From assembly GCA_030691225.1 (NCBI GenBank), contig JAUYES010000318.1, positions 1-7,323 on the forward strand: a stretch of DNA of 7,323 nucleotides. Direction: 5' to 3'. Source of the DNA: Holophaga sp. (lineage in GTDB: Bacteria > Acidobacteriota > Holophagae > Holophagales > Holophagaceae). The translations under genes were made by a program, and so were the position numbers. The stretch's first letter is position 1. Every line of letters starts with the position of its first letter. The notes under the pieces were generated by a model, which saw only the letters and a list, made by a program, of their open reading frames with translations, was not told the origin of the DNA and searched no databases. Below are positions 1 through 7,209 of the stretch, piece after piece.

Positions 1-3
1 GTA

Positions 4-2649
4 TTGGGTGCCGTGGATGACGCAGGATCGTTGAAACTTCCACCCTTTTTGGAAGTTTTGGTTCCGGAATGGCTTACGCACCTTCCCTCGGGGTGGTGGG
101 AGACCTTGCTGGGCTCCATGGATAGCGGCGGCCGATTGTTACCCGAGGCGACTCCTCCCCGAGATCTTCCCTGGGCGGATTTGTTTGCCCAAGGGCCCGC
201 TGCCTTTGAACCCCTCGTTCTTTCGGAACTGCCCAAGCACCTGCACTCTCTGCTTGACACGCCGTGGGTCTGCCGACTTCCCGGAACGCACTTCATGCTC
301 GACCCACGCCTGCGGGCCTGGGCTAGGGGCTTTGGGGCCTGCGCCCCGGCCCTGAACGCCCTTTCGCGGCCCTCTCTCGGATTGGGCTGCGAACCCTCGA
401 CAATCCTGCGTTCCATCCTCGATGGAAGGCCCCCTTCGACTGGAGACTTGTCGGCCTCTTGGATCACCGCCATCCGAGAGGATCTCGACGGGCATCCGGG
501 TGAATGCCCTGCGGACCGCCTCGGAGACCCGAGCCTGGATCGATTGGCCATGCGCTGGGGCGCCAGTGCTCCCGAATCAGCTCCTGGATATCCAGACTGG
601 GGCAAGATCATCCACCCTTGCGCAGATCCTTTCCATTGGATGGCAGAAGGTCGAAAAGCCTTCCTTGCTCAGGCCATGGAACCCGCCCTGCGAGCCTTTT
701 CCTGGGCTAACGCCCACTTCGAGCGATTGGAAAGCCCCTTCTGGGCGGAACGAGCGGCCGCCAACGCCATGCATGCCGCGCTCTTTTGGGGGGATCTGCC
801 GGCCATGATCCAGTGGCGCGCCACCCAAGGGCCAGCGCCATCGCCCTTCAAGGAACTTGATGACGCTCTCCTGCTCGCCATGCGCGATGAATGGGACCAA
901 GCACTCCCTCTGTTATTAAAAACAGCTGCCGACTACCCGGATCACGAGCAATCCTGGATGCTTCTGGCACAGCGAGGGCTGGATATCGGGCAAAAAGACT
1001 TAGTCGAACAGTCCCTTCCCCATCTCCAAAACCCCGGGGCAATCAAACTCTTCCAAGCCTTTTTGGCCGACTTTCCGGCCCCCCCGCCATCGGACCTGGG
1101 TGAAGAGTTTGACTTAATGTGGCGCTATCACCTGGCCCTAAGAGACCCCCACCATTTGGCGATTTTCTGGCAGCGTTGGCAACCATGCCCCAATCAACCC
1201 ATGCGACTCCAAACGGGCCTTGGCATGCTCGAAAAAAGGCCTTCCGAACGCACGGCAGAACGGCTGTTGCACCTCCAGGTTCTGGCTGATCGGGCCGGTT
1301 CGCCATGCCATCAGGAGCGCCTCAAACTCCTTTGGCCCGCCACCTCCACCGAAGCACCCAAGGACCCTGCCCAACTGCTAAAAGAATCCCTGAGTCGCCG
1401 TGATCTCCCGGCCTGGATTATTTGGGGAGCAACCGATTCCCCAACCGTGCTTGGGCATGGCGTACCTCCGCCCCACGGAGCCTTGAGTCGCCTGCATCGC
1501 GACGGGGCGCTGGCGCCCTTTGAATACCAAGGACACATTTGGCGCGGATTTCCGCTCGAATGGGAGGGTGGCGTGGTGGGCCATGCCATGGTCTCCATCG
1601 AACCCAATCAACCGCCCAATAGCTGTTCGGAACTTCGAATCCTAGCCCCCTGGGTCGCCCAATTGCTTCCCGCTGTCCGCCAAGGCCCCTTGCCTGAACC
1701 CGGCAGCCTGCTCATGGATGGATCCGAGCCCATGGCCTCCCTGATTCGTGAATTATCCCGGGTCGCACCCTCGGAGCTCAGCTTGCTGATCCTTGGCCCC
1801 ACGGGCAGTGGCAAGGAACTCACAGCCCGAGAAATTCATCGGCGCTCGGGTCGCACTGGGCCATTGGTACCGGTGAATTGTTCGGCCTTCGCCGAAAGCC
1901 TTCTGGAATCCGAACTCTTTGGCCATGTAAAAGGTGCCTTTACCGGCGCAGACCGAGATCGGCGCGGTGCCATCGAAACGGCCGACAAAGGCACGTTGTT
2001 CCTTGATGAAGTGGCTGATATGTCGCCACGGATTCAGAGCATGTTTCTTCGAGTAGTGCAGGAACGGGAAGTCCGCCGCGTGGGCTCGGATCGCTCGGTC
2101 CATGTGGATGTTCGCTTCCTCGCGGCAACTCACCGGCCCTTGGAAAGCCTTGCGACTTCAGGCACCTTCCGCCGCGATTTGCTTTTCCGATTGCAGGGTT
2201 CGATTCTCACCCTGCCTTCGCTTCGTGATCGCCGCCACGAGTTTCCCTACCTCATTCCGCGCCTTCTTTCCCAAGTCGCCAAGGAGGCGAAGCGCGAACT
2301 CCCCGAAATTGCGCCCGGTCTTGCTCAAGCGCTATCGCGGTTGCCTTGGCCGGGCAATTTTCGCGAATTGCGCCATGCGCTCGAACGGGCGCTCCTTCGC
2401 TGCGGCAAAGAAACCATGAAGCCGGAGCACTTTCCAGAACTGCTGATCCCTGAGGCCAAGGATCGAACGTGGGAACAATCAACTCGCGATTTCCAAAAGC
2501 GGCTCTTGCTTGAAGCCCTTCGTCGGCATCAGTTCCGGGTCACCGACGCGGCTGAAGCCCTTGGCATCACGCGACCAGCCCTCTACCTAGCGGCCAAGCG
2601 CGTGGGGCTGGATTTGGTAGCCGCACGGGAAGCCTGGGGCCGAGAATAA
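4..2649 (+). CDS. Sigma-54-dependent transcriptional activator (bacterial enhancer-binding protein) with TPR-like and possible GAF-like N-terminal region
   Basis: This protein is expected to bind upstream DNA and use ATP hydrolysis to remodel sigma-54 RNA polymerase. The AAA+ domain (about 575-800) has every key element: Walker A GPTGSGKE (598-605), the sigma-54-contacting GAFTGA loop (644-649), Walker B TLFLDEVAD (664-672), sensor I with AATH where ATN is usual (707-710), arginine fingers in FRRDLLFRL (722-730) and sensor II WPGNFREL (782-789). A Fis-type helix-turn-helix follows at about 838-870 (DAAEALGITRPALY core). There is no receiver domain. Residues about 205-350 look like degenerate TPR helices; about 465-565 resemble a GAF fold (inference from pattern). 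Residues 1-200 are Trp- and Pro-rich and unrecognised. The start is undecided: the frame is open at the window edge, TTG at 4 and GTG at 13 are candidates, and no ribosome site is visible, so the N-terminus may lie upstream. The signal it senses is unknown. Confidence 0.93.
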   Translation: MGAVDDAGSLKLPPFLEVLVPEWLTHLPSGWWETLLGSMDSGGRLLPEATPPRDLPWADLFAQGPAAFEPLVLSELPKHLHSLLDTPWVCRLPGTHFMLDPRLRAWARGFGACAPALNALSRPSLGLGCEPSTILRSILDGRPPSTGDLSASWITAIREDLDGHPGECPADRLGDPSLDRLAMRWGASAPESAPGYPDWGKIIHPCADPFHWMAEGRKAFLAQAMEPALRAFSWANAHFERLESPFWAERAAANAMHAALFWGDLPAMIQWRATQGPAPSPFKELDDALLLAMRDEWDQALPLLLKTAADYPDHEQSWMLLAQRGLDIGQKDLVEQSLPHLQNPGAIKLFQAFLADFPAPPPSDLGEEFDLMWRYHLALRDPHHLAIFWQRWQPCPNQPMRLQTGLGMLEKRPSERTAERLLHLQVLADRAGSPCHQERLKLLWPATSTEAPKDPAQLLKESLSRRDLPAWIIWGATDSPTVLGHGVPPPHGALSRLHRDGALAPFEYQGHIWRGFPLEWEGGVVGHAMVSIEPNQPPNSCSELRILAPWVAQLLPAVRQGPLPEPGSLLMDGSEPMASLIRELSRVAPSELSLLILGPTGSGKELTAREIHRRSGRTGPLVPVNCSAFAESLLESELFGHVKGAFTGADRDRRGAIETADKGTLFLDEVADMSPRIQSMFLRVVQEREVRRVGSDRSVHVDVRFLAATHRPLESLATSGTFRRDLLFRLQGSILTLPSLRDRRHEFPYLIPRLLSQVAKEAKRELPEIAPGLAQALSRLPWPGNFRELRHALERALLRCGKETMKPEHFPELLIPEAKDRTWEQSTRDFQKRLLLEALRRHQFRVTDAAEALGITRPALYLAAKRVGLDLVAAREAWGRE

Positions 2650-2653
2650 GCAC

Positions 2654-4435
2654 CTAGACCTTGCGCCCGAAGCTCCGCTCCAGTTCTCCCAAAGTGAGTT
2701 TCTTGATCACCGGCCGACCGTGAGGGCATGTTGTGGGCACCTCGCAGGCCAGCAGATCCTGGATCAAACGCAGAGCCAGTTCGGCAGGAAGGTGATGGTG
2801 CTTCTTGATGGCGGCGCGACAAGCAAGCTCCGCGTTGAGTTCCTTCCGAAACGCGTCCAGATCCACGCGGCCCGTTTGCTCCAAGCGGTTCAAAAGATCC
2901 TCCAACAGCTGCCTCGGATCTCGATCAAGCAAAAAATCAGGCAAGCCGCGCACCACAATGGCATCGTCTCCGAAAACCTCGCATTCCAGGCCAACCCGGT
3001 TCATCTCCCCCAAAAAGGGCGCTAAACGGGAGAGGGCAGCTGGCCCCAAATGCGCCACCACCGGCGGCATAAGAGGTTGGATCGCAGGGGCGTGATGCCG
3101 CAGGAAATGTCGCTCAAAGAGAATGCGTTCGTGGGCCACATGCTGATCAATGATCCAGAGTTCGGGTTCCGCCCCACTCCGAATTTCCGCGATCAAATAG
3201 GTGGCATCGAAGGCGCCCAGGTAGGTCACTACGGCGGTGTTATTAAGGGACTCGGCCACACGATCCACCACCGGCAGTGCCGCGTAGGCATGATCTAGCC
3301 GGTTCTCAACGTTTCCCGGTAGATGCCTCGAAGCGGTGCCTCCACGTTCAGCCCAGAGGTGGGGATGCTCCGCCGAAATGGGTTTGATCTGTGCTTCGAA
3401 TTCAGGTTCCAAAGGCTTCGGCGGCAGGGCCAATACGGATGGGAGTTCACCCTTCAACTGCGCCCAAGCCTCGCGCAGGGCGCGACTCACCCATGGGAAG
3501 ACCCGATTGGGCTCTCGAAAACGCACCTCGGCCTTGGTGGGATGGACATTAACATCGACAGCTTCCGCCGGCATTTCCAGAAACAGCACGGCGGCAGGGT
3601 AGGAACCCTTCACGAAGTAGCCCTGCCAAGCCTCGGAAAGCGCGGCCAATAAAAGCCGGTCCCTTACCGAGCGGCCATTCACAAACAAGTAGAGATGATT
3701 GCGGTCGCGAAAGGAAAGTTCAGGCGCGGAGACAAAACCTCGAATGCGCCAAGGTGAATCGCCTTCCCGAAAAGGCACCAGGCTAGCGAATTTTTCGCCC
3801 AGGAGTGGCGCAAGGCGGCCTTCCGGGTCTTGCAGAGGCGGAAGGATCAGGTCCGCACTGCGATCTGTCCGAATGATCCAACGCACCTGAGGCGTGGCCA
3901 ACGCCATCCGCGTGACAACACCCCAAAGATGCGCGTGCTCCGTGTCTGAGGACTTCAGAAAACGCTTTCGAGCTGGCAGCTGAGCAAAGAGATCCCGCAC
4001 GGTTACCGTAGTCCCGCGTGCTCGTGGGGCTGGCTGAACGTCTTTGATAATCCCAAATTCACTGCGAAGCCTGTGCCCAGCGCCATCCGCTTCCGCGCTG
4101 TGAAGTTCAAAACGGGTGACGCTGGCAATGGAGGGCAGTGCCTCACCGCGAAATCCGAAGCTCGTCAAATGGCCCAAATCTTCGGCGGTGCGCACCTTGC
4201 TGGTGGCATGTCGCTCCAGGGCTAAATACAAATCATCACGGCCCATGCCGCTGCCATCATCGGCGATTTCGAGAAGGCGCTTGCCACCATCCTCCCAACG
4301 AATCTCCAAGGCCTGGGCACCTGCATCCAGAGCGTTCTCGATTAGCTCCTTGAGAACCGAGGCCGGACGCTCAACCACTTCGCCCGCAGCGATCTGGTTA
4401 GCGACTTGATCGGAAAGGATACGGATCTTCGACAT
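2654..4435 (-). CDS. mutL: DNA mismatch repair protein MutL (endonuclease-type)
   Basis: MutL couples mismatch recognition by MutS to strand incision and excision in the cytoplasm. The 593-residue length is typical. The N-terminal GHKL ATPase has IENALDAGA (32-40, N34 for Mg/ATP), DDGSGM (59-64), GFRGEAL (94-100), the RGTTVTVRDLF...PARKRFL segment (140-160) and NVHPTKAEVRF (296-306). A variable linker runs about 330-400. The C-terminal dimerisation domain carries DQHVAHERILFE (430-441), matching the endonuclease signature DQHAxxExxxxE except for V433 in place of Ala. It also has ACRAAIK (538-544), CPHGRP (570-575) and a terminal FGR (589-591), the set known to build the metal site of MutH-independent MutL. 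QPLMPP (453-458) fits a beta-clamp-binding motif. The ATG at 4435 gives the standard family N-terminus; its ribosome site is weak (GGGG only 2 nt upstream), suggesting coupling to the upstream PNP gene, whose stop is 21 bases away. Confidence 0.98.
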   Translation of the reverse strand: MSKIRILSDQVANQIAAGEVVERPASVLKELIENALDAGAQALEIRWEDGGKRLLEIADDGSGMGRDDLYLALERHATSKVRTAEDLGHLTSFGFRGEALPSIASVTRFELHSAEADGAGHRLRSEFGIIKDVQPAPRARGTTVTVRDLFAQLPARKRFLKSSDTEHAHLWGVVTRMALATPQVRWIIRTDRSADLILPPLQDPEGRLAPLLGEKFASLVPFREGDSPWRIRGFVSAPELSFRDRNHLYLFVNGRSVRDRLLLAALSEAWQGYFVKGSYPAAVLFLEMPAEAVDVNVHPTKAEVRFREPNRVFPWVSRALREAWAQLKGELPSVLALPPKPLEPEFEAQIKPISAEHPHLWAERGGTASRHLPGNVENRLDHAYAALPVVDRVAESLNNTAVVTYLGAFDATYLIAEIRSGAEPELWIIDQHVAHERILFERHFLRHHAPAIQPLMPPVVAHLGPAALSRLAPFLGEMNRVGLECEVFGDDAIVVRGLPDFLLDRDPRQLLEDLLNRLEQTGRVDLDAFRKELNAELACRAAIKKHHHLPAELALRLIQDLLACEVPTTCPHGRPVIKKLTLGELERSFGRKV

Positions 4436-4456
4436 AGCCCCAGTCTGGCAGGGAAC

Positions 4457-5272
4457 CTAGAGCTTCAGGTCTCGCACAAAACGTCGAACGAGGCCCTCGA
4501 AACGTTCGGCAGCAGCAGCGCCAGCTTCCAACACTTCAGTGTGGGTTAGAGGTTGGGGCAACATACCTGCCGCCATGTTGCAGAGGCAGCTAATGCCGGC
4601 GACTTTCATGCCCTCGTGGCGTGCAACGATCACCTCAGGCACGGTGCTCATTCCCACCGCATCCGCACCTAAAGCGCGAAATGCCCGAATCTCTGCCGGA
4701 GTTTCAAAGCTTGGGCCGGTCACGGCGAGGTAAACGCCCTCCTGTAGGCGCTGGTCGCAAGGGATGGCAGCGGCGTGAATCTGCTGTCGAAGATCCCGAT
4801 CATAAGCCTCGGTCATATCCACAAAGCGCGGGCCAGATTCAACATTGGGGCCAATCAAGGAATTGGTGCCCTGCAGGTTGATATGATCACTAATGAGCAT
4901 GAGCTCACCGACTTTGTAATTCCAATTCACGGCACCCGCGGCGTTGGTGTGCAACACGGCCTGCACGCCCAAACGTCCATACATCCGCATGGGAGCCGTG
5001 CAGAGAGCCATGGGATGACCCTCGTAGAAATGGAAACGCCCCGCCTGCAAAACAACCTTGCGGCCTTCCAGCTCGCAGAAGATCATTTTCCCCGCATGAC
5101 CCAAAACGGTCTGCTGAGGAAATCCCGGAATTTCCGTGAAAGGTACGGTGACCCCATTCTTAGCCTCGGCACAATGGGCCAGTTGCCCAAGCCCAGAACC
5201 CAACACAATGGCCAGTTCGGGGACAAAAGGAGTGCGGGACTTCAGCGCGTGAAATGCAGCCTGTACATCCAT
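4457..5272 (-). CDS. punA: Purine nucleoside phosphorylase, trimeric type (inosine/guanosine phosphorylase)
   Basis: This cytoplasmic salvage enzyme cleaves purine (deoxy)nucleosides with phosphate, giving the free base and (deoxy)ribose-1-phosphate. The 271-residue length matches the homotrimeric low-molecular-mass PNP family. Visible landmarks are the phosphate loop GSGLG (25-29), LGHAGK (57-62), GRFHFYEGH (78-86, R79 and H81 for phosphate), TNAAGAVN (109-116), GPSFETPAE (186-194), GMSTVPEVIVARHEG (207-221) and CNMAAG (231-236). By alignment with human PNP, E190 and N232 correspond to catalytic E201 and N243, the pair that favours 6-oxopurines (inosine, guanosine) over adenosine. The ATG start has an AGAGG site 6 nt upstream that overlaps the stop codon of the preceding lipoprotein gene, so translation is probably coupled. 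The gene lies 9 bases after that gene and 21 before mutL. The symbol follows actinobacterial and Bacillus usage; xapA or pupG-like names would apply equally. Confidence 0.96.
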   Translation of the reverse strand: MDVQAAFHALKSRTPFVPELAIVLGSGLGQLAHCAEAKNGVTVPFTEIPGFPQQTVLGHAGKMIFCELEGRKVVLQAGRFHFYEGHPMALCTAPMRMYGRLGVQAVLHTNAAGAVNWNYKVGELMLISDHINLQGTNSLIGPNVESGPRFVDMTEAYDRDLRQQIHAAAIPCDQRLQEGVYLAVTGPSFETPAEIRAFRALGADAVGMSTVPEVIVARHEGMKVAGISCLCNMAAGMLPQPLTHTEVLEAGAAAAERFEGLVRRFVRDLKL

Positions 5273-5278
5273 CGAAAA

Positions 5279-5283
5279 CCTCT
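5279..5283 (-). promoter_or_regulatory. Ribosome binding site of the PNP gene, overlapping the upstream stop codon
   Basis: On the minus strand AGAGG sits 6 nt before the PNP ATG and shares two bases with the TAG that ends the lipoprotein gene (5284-5282). This arrangement supports the PNP start and suggests that ribosomes finishing the lipoprotein can restart on PNP. Confidence 0.7.
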
Positions 5284-7138
5284 AGTTCTGGGCGATAAGC
5301 TTGAGTGTTATTGGAAGATCAGGTTGACGAACCGTCGGGCTTAGCAAGCGAACCTGGATAGATTGGTAAACCGCGGTTGTGTTCCCGGTCAGAGTGAAAT
5401 CATCCACGCTGGATACCGTGCTGCTGAACACCCTCGCACTTCCTCCTATTTTAACTTCGATCTGCGCTCCCACTGGAATCCCCCCGGGGGTCTGCACGGT
5501 CAATCGGTACTTGCGATCCTTTGTGAGCAGGAAGCGAGCCCGGAAAACTTCGCCCTTCGAAAAATTCGGAAAAACCCCAAGTCTGTTCTCATGTGCGTTG
5601 GCCATGCTAAGCGTGAATGCCGGGAAAGGCTTAGCAACAAAGTCGGGGTCCGTGCCCAGATCCACCAGATATCCAGCCTCGATTCCGGCGGTGGGACGTG
5701 GCCAAGTGATATTGAAGGGGCCCAATAGGGCTGTGATCACTGGATCGGTGAAAATCGTGAGCAAATCCACTGTGTCTGTGCCCGATTTGACTTCCTTCAG
5801 GCGCTGGATCTGGCTGTAAATACTCACCGCATCGGTAGGGTTATTGGTGGTGTCATTTAATACGGCAACCAAGAAAAAGCGTTTGGAAGCCAGCGGATCT
5901 AGCCTTGCCCAATCCGTGGGCACTCCTGGGGAAGGGAGGGTATTACACTTGAGCGCGATTTCCCACGCTAGGGCCGAGATATTACCGGCGGAGTAGGCGT
6001 CGGAACCGAGACCAGCCGTCACTCGCACATCCTGATAGGAGGGAGGCGTGGCGGTGAAGTCCTTTACAAGGTAAGGAGATTTCAGCAGGACCGCAGCAGC
6101 GGTTGGTGCGAGGCCTTCGATGATGGCCATTTCGGGGGAAAGATCCTGCAAATCCGTACGGTCTGGCAATGCTTGAGTCGGAAGCAGGCCAGTAAAACGC
6201 TGCGAAACAAGCTGATTGCGAGCAAAGAGGGTGAAAAGGGCCGCTTCATTCCAGGTGTCATCGAGTCCACCCTCAACTCGAATCGCACCGCAATACAACA
6301 AAGAAGAGCCATCAAAAGAAGCGGGGTAAACGGTGCGATCGTATTCAACAAAGGAAGGCCGGGTTCCGAAGGACCATGTTGAACCGGCCAAGTAGTGCAG
6401 GTTCAAGATAGTGCCCGGAGTCGGCTCACCATAGGTGGAAGCAAAACTATAGGCGGAATCGAGAATCCCAAGAATGCGGCTGCCACTGCCCACCGTCTCC
6501 AAAACGGAACTTTGGACAAGACTAGGCGAGGCACTGGAAAGCCACCACTTGGTGCCGACCCCAACATTGAAATTAACCGTGGCGTTGGCCGACAGGGTCG
6601 CACTCGGAACGGGGTTTCCAGCAGGGCTACTCCCATCGACACCCTTTCGGAGTGCGTAAACGGGGCGATCCACGATGGGCACCGACGTTCCGATATCGGC
6701 AGCAATCAGTCGCACAGGATTGCCTGTGGTGGCCTGCATATTACCTAAAACTTCAATACAGACGGGCAGCGTGGCATCAAGATCGGAAATTGTGTAATTT
6801 CCAAACGCATCCGTAAGGACCCCTTCAGCCACTGACCAGACCATCACGGGATTTCCCCCAGCGTCGAGTTCGCTTTTCCCCGTGAGCGCCCTTACGGTAA
6901 TCCCGCGGGAAGGAAGTTCCACAAACTTGGCTGGATCCGTTTCGAGGCCCAGCGGTACCCCTGTGGTGGGGTCAGTTAACAGCGGTATACGGGTGTATTT
7001 GACCGTGCCCGTAACGGAATACTTGGGCGTCACAACGGGAGCGACGGGCGTTTTTCCCCCACAACCCAAGGCGAGGGAAATCACACCCAGGGCAGCCGAT
7101 GCCGCCAAGTACCGCCATGAAATACGCAAACAAAGCAT
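5282..7138 (-). CDS. Predicted lipoprotein with carboxypeptidase-regulatory-like N-terminus and degenerate metallopeptidase-like middle region; function unknown
   Basis: I do not recognise a named family for this 618-residue exported protein. The N-terminus is a lipoprotein signal peptide: R5 and R9, a hydrophobic core, then LALGC with C26 as the lipidation site, followed by a Gly/Pro/Val-rich tether. Residues about 40-130 (SVTGTVKY ... VLTDAFGNYTISDL) look like a carboxypeptidase-regulatory-like beta-sandwich. Residues about 255-450 resemble a gluzincin-like peptidase layout recalled from bacterial exported proteins (GGLDDT, then an HExxH site, a LDP.xAFxEG segment and a later Trp-containing helix), but the HExxH equivalent is FARNQ (305-309); E341 of the EG segment survives. 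Residues about 515-618 are beta-rich and could be a PPC-like domain. I chose ATG at 7138 because GAGG lies 5 nt upstream; GTG at 7141 would leave only 2 nt. It heads the cluster with PNP and mutL. Confidence 0.85.
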   Translation of the reverse strand: MLCLRISWRYLAASAALGVISLALGCGGKTPVAPVVTPKYSVTGTVKYTRIPLLTDPTTGVPLGLETDPAKFVELPSRGITVRALTGKSELDAGGNPVMVWSVAEGVLTDAFGNYTISDLDATLPVCIEVLGNMQATTGNPVRLIAADIGTSVPIVDRPVYALRKGVDGSSPAGNPVPSATLSANATVNFNVGVGTKWWLSSASPSLVQSSVLETVGSGSRILGILDSAYSFASTYGEPTPGTILNLHYLAGSTWSFGTRPSFVEYDRTVYPASFDGSSLLYCGAIRVEGGLDDTWNEAALFTLFARNQLVSQRFTGLLPTQALPDRTDLQDLSPEMAIIEGLAPTAAAVLLKSPYLVKDFTATPPSYQDVRVTAGLGSDAYSAGNISALAWEIALKCNTLPSPGVPTDWARLDPLASKRFFLVAVLNDTTNNPTDAVSIYSQIQRLKEVKSGTDTVDLLTIFTDPVITALLGPFNITWPRPTAGIEAGYLVDLGTDPDFVAKPFPAFTLSMANAHENRLGVFPNFSKGEVFRARFLLTKDRKYRLTVQTPGGIPVGAQIEVKIGGSARVFSSTVSSVDDFTLTGNTTAVYQSIQVRLLSPTVRQPDLPITLKLIAQN

Positions 7139-7143
7139 CACGA

Positions 7144-7147
7144 CCTC
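7144..7147 (-). promoter_or_regulatory. Ribosome binding site that favours the ATG start of the lipoprotein gene
   Basis: GAGG on the minus strand lies 5 nt from ATG 7138 and 2 nt from the adjacent GTG 7141. The spacing favours ATG. The start is also consistent with the signal peptide, which begins directly after it. Confidence 0.55.
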
Positions 7148-7178
7148 GAAAAAGGGGCCAAAAGAATCAGAGTACCAC

Positions 7179-7209
7179 GGCCCTTCATCCTTGGCGCGAG
7201 CGAAGGGCC
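7179..7209. repeat. 8-bp perfect inverted repeat in the leader upstream of the lipoprotein gene
   Basis: GGCCCTTC (7179-7186) and GAAGGGCC (7202-7209) are perfect inverted copies around a 15-base loop. CCA (7175-7177) and TGG (7212-7214) could add three pairs beyond a small internal loop. On the minus strand the stem is followed about 10 bases later by a short T-rich run (ATTCTTTT), too distant for a classical intrinsic terminator. It could be a weak terminator of an upstream gene, a 5'UTR hairpin or a protein-binding site. The sequence shows only the symmetry. Confidence 0.5.

Noticed and set aside
1753..2133. 126-codon minus-strand open frame opposite the AAA+ domain of the activator.
   Set aside because: It lies wholly across the Walker A to sensor I coding segment, and its translation shows no domain-like pattern.
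2644..2690. GGGGC near 2637 and GCGCCC near 2673 as the arms of a bidirectional terminator.
   Set aside because: Pairing is short and imperfect, and no T run follows on either strand.
4775..5344. 189-codon plus-strand open frame antisense to the PNP gene.
   Set aside because: The minus-strand PNP reading matches its family end to end; the plus reading has no recognisable motif and runs past both ends of the gene's start region, as expected of a composition-driven shadow.
7155..7200. TACTCT on the minus strand as a possible -10 box.
   Set aside because: It matches only three of six consensus positions and no -35 element lies at the right distance.
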